The translations under genes and the position numbers were made by a program. From NCBI RefSeq assembly GCF_015353075.1, contig NZ_CP064187.1, forward strand, positions 124,001 through 188,000: 64,000 nt of DNA, read 5' to 3'. Under the pieces are notes generated by a model. The model did not search any database. It saw only the letters and a program-made list of their open reading frames with translations, and had not been told where the DNA came from. Position 1 is the first letter of the stretch; the number at the start of each line of letters is the position of its first letter. Of this stretch, positions 17,175 to 25,766 are shown in pieces. Origin of the DNA: Rhizobium sp. 007. Lineage in GTDB: Bacteria; Pseudomonadota; Alphaproteobacteria; Rhizobiales; Rhizobiaceae.

Positions 17175-17933
17175 CTAATGGGCGGTATAGGCCCCGTCCA
17201 CGAGATGGTAGCTTCCAGTGATAAAGCTTGCTTGTTCGGACAGAAGGAAGCACACGAGGGCTGCGACTTCCTCCGGCCTGCCGCGCCTGCCCATCGGCTG
17301 AAGCGCTTCCATGCGCCGGCTTCCCGCTATTGCAAGATGCTCGGTCAGAAGCGGTGTTTCGATCCAGCCGGGGCCGACGGCATTGATGCGGATGCCCAGT
17401 CTCGCATATTCGATTGCGGCAACCTTGGTCAGGCCGACAACCCCGTGTTTGGCGGCCGTATAGGCTGCTGTAAATGGCAATCCAACGGAACCGAGGGCGG
17501 AAGACATGTTGACGATGGCCCCTCCGCCGCGTTGCAGCATGGCGGCAATCTCATGCTTCATGCAGTAGAAGACGCCGTTCAGGTTGACGTTCATCAGGTT
17601 GTGCCAATTGTCGAGCGGGTAGTCTGCCGTCGCCTTTCGGGGGCCGTCTATGCCTGCATTGTTAACCGCCAGATGCAGCCCGCCGCATGTCTCGACAGTG
17701 TAGCCGATCAGCTTTTCCACAGCCCCGGCATCCGTGACATCGACCGCAAAGTCCCGCGCCCGCCCACCCATTGAACAGATCTCCGCGGCAAGGTTGCGTG
17801 CGGCGTCAGCATCGAGATCGGCAATCACAACCTCTGCTCCCTCGTCAGCGAGCTGCCGGCAAATGGCTGCGCCTATACCGGACCCTCCGCCGGTTACGAG
17901 CGCGACTTTCCCCGTGAAGTCAGGCTTCGTCAT
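17175..17933 (-). CDS. Short-chain dehydrogenase, candidate 2-keto-3-deoxy-L-fuconate dehydrogenase
   Basis: A 252-residue classical SDR: TGGGSGIG cofactor loop (residues 14-21), NNAG (91-94), catalytic S145, and YTAAK (Y158, K162). A GGAGGG ribosome-binding site fixes the start at 17933. It lies at the edge of the sugar locus on the same strand as the other catabolic genes, with the GntR gene between. In non-phosphorylating fucose pathways an SDR oxidises 2-keto-3-deoxy-L-fuconate; another role, such as sugar 1-dehydrogenase, is possible. Confidence 0.82.
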   Translation of the reverse strand: MTKPDFTGKVALVTGGGSGIGAAICRQLADEGAEVVIADLDADAARNLAAEICSMGGRARDFAVDVTDAGAVEKLIGYTVETCGGLHLAVNNAGIDGPRKATADYPLDNWHNLMNVNLNGVFYCMKHEIAAMLQRGGGAIVNMSSALGSVGLPFTAAYTAAKHGVVGLTKVAAIEYARLGIRINAVGPGWIETPLLTEHLAIAGSRRMEALQPMGRRGRPEEVAALVCFLLSEQASFITGSYHLVDGAYTAH

Positions 17934-18207
17934 CAAGTCCCTCCTCATTATCCCTGCCACTAGTCGAGCAGAGGCATGCCATTGATGCAAGACCTTTCAT
18001 AACCGCAAGCAACGCGGCCGCTCGTTCTGCGAGCCCTTCACCCTTCATGCTCCCGGTTGGGGCAGCGCCCTGCCCTCAAAGGACGTCAGCGCAGGTTCAA
18101 GGCGAACGAGAGCGTTTGCACCTTTCACCTTTGACGCGAGGCTTGGCCGGTTGGCGCCGGGATGTTAAGACGAAGAATAGGGTCGATCGATTGCTTAGCA
18201 GGTAGAG

Positions 18208-18795
18208 ATGGAAAAAAAACACGTTGCGCGCCGGGGGCTCCTGCTGGGCAGTCTGGCGTTGATGGTATCTGGATGTGCTTCAACGACGGGATGGCAGGTG
18301 GGGTCGATGTTTTCGTCGACACCGCGAATCAGCTCTCGCTACCGGCGGCGGCGCGTGCCATATGACGGAAGCGAGCCGCCTGGAACGATCGTGGTCGACA
18401 CCTACGAGCGTTACCTTTATCTGGTCGAAGGCGGCGGCGAGGCCCTGCGCTATGGCGTTGCAGTCGGCGAGGAGGGGCTGACGCTCAAGGGAAGGGCGAC
18501 CATCGGGCGGAAGGCGGAATGGCCCTCGTGGATGCCCACAGCCAGCATGATACGGCGCAAGCCGCACCTGGCGCAGTATGCAGGCGGTGTTTCGGGCGGA
18601 CCCCACAATCCGCTTGGCGCCGCTGCCCTTTATCTCTACAGGGGCGGACAGGACACCCTGTTCCGGCTGCATGGAACGAACGAGCCCTGGTTGATAGGGC
18701 AAGCGGTTTCCAATGGATGCATTCGATTGACCAATGAGGACATCGTCGACCTCTACAGCAGGGCTCCGGTGGGAACGCCAGTATTGGTCATATGA
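18208..18795 (+). CDS. L,D-transpeptidase lipoprotein (YkuD/ErfK family)
   Basis: A 195-residue lipoprotein: lipobox VSGC (C23) after a short signal, then a YkuD catalytic domain. The active-site region is HGTNEP (H155) ... SNGCIRLTNEDIVDLY with nucleophile C171. Family members cross-link peptidoglycan or attach proteins to it in the periplasm. The gene stands alone, with about 275 bp upstream and 169 bp downstream to a small lipoprotein gene. Confidence 0.88.
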   Translation: MEKKHVARRGLLLGSLALMVSGCASTTGWQVGSMFSSTPRISSRYRRRRVPYDGSEPPGTIVVDTYERYLYLVEGGGEALRYGVAVGEEGLTLKGRATIGRKAEWPSWMPTASMIRRKPHLAQYAGGVSGGPHNPLGAAALYLYRGGQDTLFRLHGTNEPWLIGQAVSNGCIRLTNEDIVDLYSRAPVGTPVLVI

Positions 18796-18964
18796 TGCTT
18801 ACATTTTGCAACGATAACGCCACGGTCTGTTAGGCATTATGAGGCACCCGGGGCCGCGTAGGGGCAAGGTGTGTCCTTTCTGCACTTGGCTTAGGCGTAT
18901 TTTGCGGCTATTAGTAGAAGCGTTGCCTTCGATAACCTATTCCGTGCTAAGGAGAGGACTACTG

Positions 18965-19102
18965 ATGAGCAGAATTCTGATCATGTGCCTAGTTGCGTTG
19001 TTTTCCGTTGCAAGCCTGAGCGCTTGCGGGACGATCGGTAAGGGCAAGGGGAAGGCCCCACCGCCCGTAGCGGAAACGGCACCGGCACCAGTATATAAGT
19101 AG
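18965..19102 (+). CDS. Small lipoprotein, 45 residues
   Basis: The start at 18965 (MSRILIMCLVALF) follows an AAGGAG ribosome-binding site. The protein has a signal sequence, a lipobox SLSAC and a short Lys/Gly/Pro/Ala-rich tail. It resembles the many tiny rhizobial lipoproteins; no function can be assigned. Confidence 0.6.
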   Translation: MSRILIMCLVALFSVASLSACGTIGKGKGKAPPPVAETAPAPVYK

Positions 19103-19256
19103 TAACTAACTGTTGCTGAATGGGAGGGGGCATTCGTGGCCCTTCCCGACATCGTGCAGTCCGGGCTGGACCTGCCTTGCAGCTTGCAGCGCAAAGATTG
19201 GCGTCAAGCGGGGCATGTGTGGATGCTCGCTCGATACCGGGAGATGAAGTGTAGCG

Positions 19257-19838
19257 ATGACGCTTGCAAAGGGCCGTCTATCACTTGTAATTCTATTCGC
19301 TCTCGCGCTCACATCATGCCAGACAGAAGACAAGCCACCGCAGCCGCGATTCGTTTCGGATGCACGAGGGGGGTCTGTTGGCGAATCATCCCAAAAAAGA
19401 GATGGCCAGTACTTTGTCGAATTCCGCTCGCGCTACGCGCTGAGCTACGGCCATACCTACGTGATTTTCGGGCGGTTGAACAAAGCTGGCGGGATGGTCA
19501 ATCCGGAGGTCGCGGGGCTTGCTCCGGCGACCAATGATACAGGCCCCTATGTTCTCGGCCACTTCGTGCCCGTGCCGGCCGAAACCGGGGCCAGTGACGG
19601 CGACCTGGAGGAGGCCTACAGGTCGGCAAGCTGGCGCGTCCTTCTCACTCCATCGGAATACGATGATACCGTTGCCTCCATACGCAAGCTGAAGGCCAAA
19701 TCCAAGTTTTGGCAGGCTTCGGTTTATAACTGTAACGCTTTCGTAGCAGAAATCGCTCGCTCGATGGGCTATAAGGCGCCCAGCATCTGGCTCCGCCCGC
19801 AACAATTCGTGACGCAGCTTCGAGAAATGAACACCTAA
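19257..19838 (+). CDS. Lipoprotein resembling permuted NlpC/P60-like proteins
   Basis: A 193-residue lipoprotein (lipobox LTSC, C21). A histidine within SYGHTYVIFG (H66) comes first, and a cysteine within YNCNAFVAEIARSMG (C159) later. This His-then-Cys order is that of circularly permuted papain-like (YiiX/NlpC-type) proteins. Members may hydrolyse amide or ester bonds at the envelope. I recognise the pattern but not the specific family; it could be catalytic or only structural. Confidence 0.65.
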   Translation: MTLAKGRLSLVILFALALTSCQTEDKPPQPRFVSDARGGSVGESSQKRDGQYFVEFRSRYALSYGHTYVIFGRLNKAGGMVNPEVAGLAPATNDTGPYVLGHFVPVPAETGASDGDLEEAYRSASWRVLLTPSEYDDTVASIRKLKAKSKFWQASVYNCNAFVAEIARSMGYKAPSIWLRPQQFVTQLREMNT

Positions 19839-19915
19839 ATGCGAGGCGGGCAAGCTGCTATACCGCTTCTCCATCCAGTCGGTTGCAGGACGCAGAAGGG
19901 CTCTGGAGACTTAAA

Positions 19916-20503
19916 TTGAGCATAGCTGTTGTCGGCAAGGTCCTATGGGTGCTCGGCGTCGTTGCCTGGTATATCATCCGCTATCCGTTCGAGCGCCGCG
20001 CCAAGCGCGTGCGTGTCGTAAGTCACCGCCGTTCTCGTATCGAGACGATCGGGCTTGCGTCGGCGCTGCTCGGTCTTGCGATCGTGCCGGGGTTCTATGT
20101 CGCCACCGGCATGCCGCAAGCAGCCGATTATCCGGCCCGCGCCTGGGCGGTCGCCGTCGGGGTGGTGCTCTTTGCCGCCGCCATGTGGGTCTTTCGCAGA
20201 ACCCACAAGGAACTCGGCCGCAACTGGTCCATCACGTTGGAGATTCGCGACCAGCATCAGCTGATTTGCAGCGGTCCCTACGCTTTCGTCCGCCATCCCA
20301 TGTACACGTCTTTCCTGCTGATGGGCCTCGGCCAGGCCTTTCTGCTGTCGAATTGGGTCGTGGGGCTTGCTGGTTTGATCGGCTTCGCAATCCTCTTTTT
20401 TCTCCGGGTGGACAAGGAAGAGCGTATGATGCTGGAAATTTTCGGCGCGCAATATCGCGCCTATATGGATAGGACCAAGCGAATTATTCCCTATCTTTAT
20501 TAG
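19916..20503 (+). CDS. Isoprenylcysteine carboxyl methyltransferase-like membrane protein
   Basis: A 195-residue integral membrane protein starting at TTG 19916, preceded by TGGAG. The C-terminal half carries the ICMT/phospholipid-methyltransferase signature: GPYAFVRHPMYTSFLLMGLG and KEERMMLEIFGAQYRAYMDRTKRIIPY. Such enzymes methylate lipophilic carboxylates or amines with S-adenosylmethionine at the membrane. It is followed after 7-10 bp by an acyltransferase gene and then by a short-chain dehydrogenase gene, so the three form one operon. The substrate is unknown. Confidence 0.82.
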   Translation: MSIAVVGKVLWVLGVVAWYIIRYPFERRAKRVRVVSHRRSRIETIGLASALLGLAIVPGFYVATGMPQAADYPARAWAVAVGVVLFAAAMWVFRRTHKELGRNWSITLEIRDQHQLICSGPYAFVRHPMYTSFLLMGLGQAFLLSNWVVGLAGLIGFAILFFLRVDKEERMMLEIFGAQYRAYMDRTKRIIPYLY

Positions 20504-20513
20504 AGGAGGCATG

Positions 20514-21302
20514 ATGCGAGGCCGGACCATCAAGCTTTCGGCGGCACGGCGCCTTGTCGGGGATCTGATGCGGTTCTCGATCGGAGTGCCGCGGGTCACT
20601 GTGCAGCGGCAGATGAACCTCGGCCCGCTCCAGAAGGCCAGAATGGCGCAGTCAAGCAGGCCCTCCTGGACCGTACTCTTCTTGAAGGGGTACGCGCTAC
20701 TCTCCCAGGAGACACCGGACCTTAGGCGCGCTTACATCAAGTTCCCGAGAGCTCAGCTCTATGAATATCCGGAAAGCGTGGCCTCGATTGCCCACGAGCG
20801 CGAATATGGCGGCGAGCGGGTCGTCTTGCTGAGCTCGATCAAGGCCCCCGAGCGGCGACCGATCGCCGAACTCGAGGCTTTGATCCAGGCGGCGCGCTCG
20901 CGCCCGGTCCTGGAAATCAAGGAGTTCCGGCGTGCATTGAAGTTTGCCCGTGGGCCGGCGCCTTTGAGGTGGCTGTTGATGTGGCTCGGGCTGAATATCG
21001 GGCGGCAGCGTGCCCGCCGGTTCGGCACTTTCCAGCTGTCGGTCTATTCCGGCCTGGGGGCAGAGTCACTCAACCCCCTTTCGCCTTTGACCACGCTCTT
21101 CAATTACGGCCCGATCTCCGCAGATGGATCGGTCACGGTCCGGATCCACTACGATCACAGGGTCATGGACGGCGCCAATGTCGCACGGGCGCTGGAGCGG
21201 TTCGAAAAGATATTGAACGGCGAAGTCGCCAGCGAAGTAAAGAGCATCGCCCCGCAGGGTGCTGCCGCTCTCGATACGGCGGCTTCAGGGACGGCAATAT
21301 GA
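20514..21302 (+). CDS. Stand-alone 2-oxoacid dehydrogenase-type acyltransferase domain protein
   Basis: About 262 residues. The C-terminal third has the E2/chloramphenicol-acetyltransferase motif YDHRVMDGANVARALERFE with the catalytic histidine, but no lipoyl or subunit-binding domain exists, so it is not a normal E2. The N-terminal part includes SAARRLVGDLMRFSIGVPRVTVQRQM, like the start of an E2 catalytic core. Two adjacent ATGs (20511, 20514) follow AGGAGG; the second has better spacing. It overlaps the next gene by 4 bp. It probably transfers an acyl group to an unidentified acceptor. Confidence 0.75.
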   Translation: MRGRTIKLSAARRLVGDLMRFSIGVPRVTVQRQMNLGPLQKARMAQSSRPSWTVLFLKGYALLSQETPDLRRAYIKFPRAQLYEYPESVASIAHEREYGGERVVLLSSIKAPERRPIAELEALIQAARSRPVLEIKEFRRALKFARGPAPLRWLLMWLGLNIGRQRARRFGTFQLSVYSGLGAESLNPLSPLTTLFNYGPISADGSVTVRIHYDHRVMDGANVARALERFEKILNGEVASEVKSIAPQGAAALDTAASGTAI

Positions 21303-22180
21303 TCATGCAGAGTGAGTTTCGTCCGGCGGCTGTCGTGGTCGGTGCGTCGCGCGGCATCGGCAGGGCAATTGCCAAGGTTGTCGCCCGGGAGCATGGGGCC
21401 GTCGTTGTGCTCGTTGCGCGCTCGCCTGAAGGTCTGGCTGCTGCTGCGGCCGACGTGCGGGCGGCCGGCGGCGAGGCATTCACGCTGGAATTGGATCTCC
21501 TTGTGGCCGATGCCTCGGCGCACCTGCAGGACTTCCTGTCTGCAAACGGGTTGTTCTGCGATGTTCTGGTCAACAGCGCCGGATACGGATTGCGCGGTGC
21601 GGCGACGCTCCTTCCGGTCGAAGATCAGCTTGGCATCATCGATCTCAACATACGAGCCCTCAGCGACCTGACCCTTCGCTTCCTGCCGGGAATGGCAGCG
21701 CGCGGGCGTGGCGGCGTGCTCAATCTCGGTTCCATAGCCGGATTCACGCCCGGGCCGAATATGGCCCTGTATTATGCGAGCAAAGCTTTTGTACGCTTCT
21801 TTTCGGAAGCGCTTCATCAGGAATTGCGCCGCACGGGCGTGACCGTCACATGCGTTGCGCCGGGACCGGTGTCGACCGAGTTCCTCGAAAAATCCGGCGC
21901 CGGCCGGGCACAGCTTTTCAAGATATTGCCGAAGCTCGATTCGGACTATGTGGCAGAACGCGCCTGGCGCGGCTTCAAGTCCGGCCGCCGCCTGGTCGTC
22001 CCCGGCATCTCGGCCAAGCTTGTCGCCCTTGCCGCGGCCTTCCTGCCCTCCGCAGCCACGCTTCCCCTGATCGGGCGTCTGCAGCGCCGCAGCAGCGATC
22101 CATGCCCCTGCGGCTCCGGCAAGACCTTCAAGGAATGCTGCCGCATTGGCCATCGGGGGATTGCTGCCGGAGACAGTTGA
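21299..22180 (+). CDS. Short-chain dehydrogenase with C-terminal SEC-C zinc motif
   Basis: A 293-residue protein: SDR cofactor motif GASRGIG (15-21), NSAG, and YYASK active site. C-terminal hydrophobic segments (KLVALAAAFLPSAATLPLIG) precede a SEC-C motif DPCPCGSGKTFKECC (267-281), a zinc-binding tail best known from SecA. The start overlaps the preceding stop as ATGA. SEC-C tails are unusual on SDRs and suggest docking to a partner or membrane complex. It is the last gene before the island border at 22267. Substrate unknown. Confidence 0.82.
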   Translation: MIMQSEFRPAAVVVGASRGIGRAIAKVVAREHGAVVVLVARSPEGLAAAAADVRAAGGEAFTLELDLLVADASAHLQDFLSANGLFCDVLVNSAGYGLRGAATLLPVEDQLGIIDLNIRALSDLTLRFLPGMAARGRGGVLNLGSIAGFTPGPNMALYYASKAFVRFFSEALHQELRRTGVTVTCVAPGPVSTEFLEKSGAGRAQLFKILPKLDSDYVAERAWRGFKSGRRLVVPGISAKLVALAAAFLPSAATLPLIGRLQRRSSDPCPCGSGKTFKECCRIGHRGIAAGDS

Positions 22181-22564
22181 TTGGCGTGGCAGCGTCAGGA
22201 GGCACGCTTGCGGATTTCCGGAGATATCAGGGGGCGAGTTTATCAACAAAATCAATCAGAAAGGAATGGTGTCGCTTTACGTGACTCGAACAGGTGACCC
22301 CATCATTACGAACACATTTACGCTACGGGGGCCGCAACGCGCGGGAGCGGACATGCCTGAGAGCGCGTCTGCCTCCGGATGAACCGTCGCGACAAGTTCA
22401 GGCCGCCGCCAAGAAAGTTGCAATATCCGACCGGCTCGACAGCCTTAACTTTTGAAACGGATGTTCCTCGAAAAACCGTTCATGGGCGTCGGCCAGTCGC
22501 ATTTGCCATCGCTCAACCTCTCATGAAGAGGTCAAGCGTACAATGTAATGAACTTTCCAGATGA
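22181..22564. other. Island left-junction region, non-coding
   Basis: 384 bp between the SEC-C dehydrogenase and the methyltransferase gene. Apart from the tRNA-derived repeat at 22267-22312 I see no gene. The sequence after the repeat is more AT-rich than the flanking chromosome. Confidence 0.5.
22267..22312 (-). repeat. Island attachment repeat (tRNA-Thr 3' fragment)
   Basis: A 46-bp copy of the anticodon loop-to-CCA half of the tRNA-Thr(CGT) gene at 28714-28789, differing by two substitutions and one extra T. It has no 5' half, so it is not a tRNA gene. Integrases that insert into tRNA 3' ends leave this kind of displaced fragment at the distal end of the element. It marks the left end of a roughly 6.4-kb island. 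Confidence 0.85.
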
Positions 22565-23335
22565 CTAGGATTTCAGCGATAAATCTGGCTTAGTCGCTGC
22601 TAACAATAGGAATGGTGGTCGTCTAAGTGTTTCCTCCAACGAAGGGCGCTCTTTCAGGAACTCCGCTAACGGCTTTGGCTCTCCGATATGGTCAAGCCGG
22701 AAGCCTGCCGCTATCAGGGTGTTGACATAGGTTTCGACCGTGCGATGAAATTTCGTAACACCGTCGACGAACCACGAGGTACGACGCTCGCCCTCACGCT
22801 GATATTGGTCGAGCGGCCAATGAAGGGGTGCGCCATCGGGGCCTAGTACCCATCCGACAGGATGGGCCGTGCAGGCGGGATGCTCCACCGAAAATATGAA
22901 CTTTCCCCCGGATGTGAGGCCCGCGAACATGCGCTTGGTTACCGCCGCGTAGTCATTAATATAATGCAGGGCTAACGAGGAAACGCACAAATCAAAGCTC
23001 TCTGGCTTAGGTGAGAAATCTTCGATTGAGCTATGCAGATAGACGATATTGTCATCAGCCGTGAGTCGCGCCGCTTCCGCAATCATGTTCTCGGACACGT
23101 CTAGTGCGGTGACGGACTGTGCGCCATGACCGCGTGCGTAGCGCGCGAAATCTCCGAAACCGCAGCCAAGGTCCAGAACGCGTCGTCCCGACAAGTCTGG
23201 CAGTAACGCATGAAGCGCGGGGACTTCCAGAGCTCCGTTCAGGCCGGTGTCGTTCTGGCGCAGATTCTTGTAACCCTCGAAAAATACAGGATCGTCATAG
23301 ACGTTCTGCGGCATGCGATTGTGACCGGTGTTCAT
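22565..23335 (-). CDS. SAM-dependent class I methyltransferase
   Basis: A 256-residue protein with motif I VLDLGCGFGDFARYA (about residues 53-67), the acidic post-I loop ALDVS, and SSLALHYINDYAAV, typical of the UbiE/Methyltransf_11 group. The start at 23335 (MNTGHNRMPQ) follows AAGGAC. It lies inside the tRNA-flanked island on the minus strand with no close partner, so the methyl acceptor is unknown. Confidence 0.82.
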   Translation of the reverse strand: MNTGHNRMPQNVYDDPVFFEGYKNLRQNDTGLNGALEVPALHALLPDLSGRRVLDLGCGFGDFARYARGHGAQSVTALDVSENMIAEAARLTADDNIVYLHSSIEDFSPKPESFDLCVSSLALHYINDYAAVTKRMFAGLTSGGKFIFSVEHPACTAHPVGWVLGPDGAPLHWPLDQYQREGERRTSWFVDGVTKFHRTVETYVNTLIAAGFRLDHIGEPKPLAEFLKERPSLEETLRRPPFLLLAATKPDLSLKS

Positions 23336-23834
23336 CTGAAGTCCTTTTTCGTGAAGGAGCCGCAAAAATCCCGCAGACCGTCCTAAAGCTCAAGCCGGAT
23401 ATTCCTGCATAGTATTGTGTTTCAAAAAAGCCAATTTTTGGAACAGAATTGTCGCGGACCCACATTCGTGACGTTGAAACGAGTATCGGATTCTAATACA
23501 ATTTTCTACACGGGAAGTTTTCGGGCAGTTGCAAGCCTGCCATTCCCGTCGCTTGCACTGTGCAAATTTGAATGCAGTTCAATGGCCGCTCTTGGCTCAG
23601 GGGTAGACGGTCCACTTCTGGATTGCGGTCCGAAGCGGTCACTACCGTGCGCTTGAAATAAAACTTAGTTGAGAGCAAACCAATACTTAGGTTAACCGTG
23701 CTATCTGCGCGTGTAAGACTTATCAGCCGGAAAGTTAACGGGGAGGAGAAAAGCGCCGTCACAGGACCAATGTTGCGGGTGCTCGCTGGTACCGGGGCGA
23801 TAAGCGGCTCGCAAGCGCGTTGCACAGGGTTGTT
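23336..23834. other. Intergenic region within island
   Basis: About 500 bp between the methyltransferase and cyclase genes. Short open frames exist on both strands, but none shows recognisable motifs or a ribosome-binding site. Base composition is lower in GC than in the cyclase gene. Nothing else seen. Confidence 0.4.
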
Positions 23835-25766
23835 CTATGGCTGCCCGAGAGGGTTCATCTTCCCCGCCTCGCATTCCGGCAGTCGCACAGGTTTGGCGAG
23901 TTTTGCCAGCGCCTCGGGCTTGGCGCACGCCGGGAAGCCAGCGAGCGGCATCGTCTTTATGAGCCGATTGCGCTCCACTGTGCTCAGGCCGGGTTCACTG
24001 ATCACGCTCTCAACAGTCACGTCCGGGTGCTGCTTGAGAGCTTCTATAGCTGAAGCATTCGCTTCATCGGTTCGGCCAAGGGCCGCGAGGGAGCTGCTTC
24101 GGACCACCCAAGTCCACCTTTGATAGTTGTCAGGCGTCATGCGCTCCAGCATCTTCACCGCGTCCTCATACCGGCCCGCCATAAAATAGGCAGGTGCGAA
24201 GAAGTTGGACGTCCACATCGGATAGTTCGGGTCGAGGCGCATTACCTGGTCGACCATTTGCGCGCCGCGTTCGGGTTCACCGAAGCGTGCTGCATAGCCG
24301 ATGTAAAAAGTCAGGATTTCGGACGAACCCGGAGCCAGACGAAGGGCTGTGTCCAGCTCAGATTTGGCGCGGCCCATGTCGCCCTTTTTAGCAAGGCTCA
24401 TGCCAAATACCGCATGTGCTTCAGCGTCACTCGGATCAAGCCGCACCGCGCGTTCGGCCGCCTGGCCCGCCGCCTTCCGGTTGCTCTCAGGATCGCCACC
24501 GAACGCACCCAATAGATCATGAGCATGGTAAAGCTCTACCCAGGCCCGTGCCAGCCCCGGGTCCAGCTCGACGGCCCGGTTTAGAAGCGTGATGGCCTCC
24601 TCCTCATCCGCTTTGGTGAGATTTTCAATCTTCTCGGTCCCGAGCAGATAGTAGTCATAGGCATTCAGGTTTTCAGGCCGTTTACGTTTGGCTGCAGCCC
24701 GCCCGGCTTCTTGAATCAGTCCCACTCCGCCGCCGAGGCGGTTGGTGACCTGCTCTGCGATTTCGGTCTGAACGGCGAACACGTCCTCAGCGGGCCTGTC
24801 CCATTTCTCCGACCAAAGTTGGTGGCCGCTTTTTGCATCTATCAACTGTGCTGTGATCCGTACCCGGTCCCCCTGCCGCTGGATCGAGCCTTCCAGTACA
24901 AAGCCGACATGGAGCGCACTAGCGACCTGGCGGGCATCCACCGGCTTATCTTTATAAACTTCCGTCGAATTCCGCGCCATCACCTCAAATTCGGGAAACC
25001 GCGCGAGGTCGGTGATGATGTCCTCAGTCAGGCCATCGGCCAGACGCCCGCTAGCCTCGTCGCCGCCATAATTATCGAAGGGCAGCACCGCCACCGACGG
25101 CTTGCCGCTCAAAGATTCGGGCTGCAAGAACCACCAGACCCCGCCGCCCGCCAGAGAAAGCGCCACGATCGCCGCCGCAGCCGTCTCGGCCCAGCGCGGT
25201 ATCATTCCGAGAAGCGGGCGACGCGCCCGTTTGCCGTCGAGTCTCAGCCGATACATCCGCACTGGGCGGCTGATGTTCTTGACCTGCTGCTCGCCGGCGA
25301 AATCGAGCGGCCAGTCGAGTTTGCCCTGGAGATGATCGTATGCCGTCCCCGACACCATCACGCCGCCCGGCTCGGCCAAATGCTCCAGCCGCGCGGCGAC
25401 ATTCACCCCATCCCCATACACATCGCCATCCACCAAGGCCACATCGCCCAGATTGATCCCGACGCGGAATACGATGCGCTCAGGCTCCGTCAGACCAGCG
25501 TTGCGCGCCGCCACGCTATTCTGAAACTCCGCGGCGCAGGCAACCGCATCCACCACGCTGTCGAAGGCGACGAGCGCGCCGTCGCCCATCAGCTTGATAA
25601 CGGTGCCATGGCGCTCAGAGATGGCGGGATTGATCAGCTCGGCGCGGATGTCCTTCAGGCGCTTGATGGTGCCGCCCTCATCGGCCTCCATCGCCTTCGA
25701 GTAGCCTACCATATCCGCCGCCAGGATCGCGAGCAGCTTCCGGTCGAGTGCGGGGGTACTCATCAT
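23835..25766 (-). CDS. Class III adenylate/guanylate cyclase with transmembrane segment and TPR repeats
   Basis: A 643-residue protein. Residues 8-175 form the cyclase homology domain, with metal-binding aspartates D18 (LAADMVGYS) and D62 (LMGDGALVAF) and the stretch VYGDGVNVAARLEHLAEPGG. A single hydrophobic segment at about 195-213 follows. Next comes a FlgO/TolB-N-like region (SVAVLPFDNYGGDEASGRLADGLTEDIITDLARF). About 380-600 hold tetratricopeptide repeats (NRAVELDPGLARAWVELY, AERAVRLDPSDAEAHAVFG). It would make cyclic nucleotide at the membrane in response to TPR-bound partners. Rhizobia carry many such cyclases; the signal here is unknown. Confidence 0.9.
   Translation of the reverse strand: MMSTPALDRKLLAILAADMVGYSKAMEADEGGTIKRLKDIRAELINPAISERHGTVIKLMGDGALVAFDSVVDAVACAAEFQNSVAARNAGLTEPERIVFRVGINLGDVALVDGDVYGDGVNVAARLEHLAEPGGVMVSGTAYDHLQGKLDWPLDFAGEQQVKNISRPVRMYRLRLDGKRARRPLLGMIPRWAETAAAAIVALSLAGGGVWWFLQPESLSGKPSVAVLPFDNYGGDEASGRLADGLTEDIITDLARFPEFEVMARNSTEVYKDKPVDARQVASALHVGFVLEGSIQRQGDRVRITAQLIDAKSGHQLWSEKWDRPAEDVFAVQTEIAEQVTNRLGGGVGLIQEAGRAAAKRKRPENLNAYDYYLLGTEKIENLTKADEEEAITLLNRAVELDPGLARAWVELYHAHDLLGAFGGDPESNRKAAGQAAERAVRLDPSDAEAHAVFGMSLAKKGDMGRAKSELDTALRLAPGSSEILTFYIGYAARFGEPERGAQMVDQVMRLDPNYPMWTSNFFAPAYFMAGRYEDAVKMLERMTPDNYQRWTWVVRSSSLAALGRTDEANASAIEALKQHPDVTVESVISEPGLSTVERNRLIKTMPLAGFPACAKPEALAKLAKPVRLPECEAGKMNPLGQP

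Noticed and set aside
20969..21298. Upstream extension of the SEC-C dehydrogenase frame
   Set aside because: The frame is open through the acyltransferase gene, but the residues have no SDR homology, and the ATGA overlap at 21299 is the natural start.
22267..22312. Second tRNA gene at the left island border
   Set aside because: Only the 3' half of a tRNA-Thr is present, with no D-arm or 5' acceptor strand; it is an attachment-site copy.
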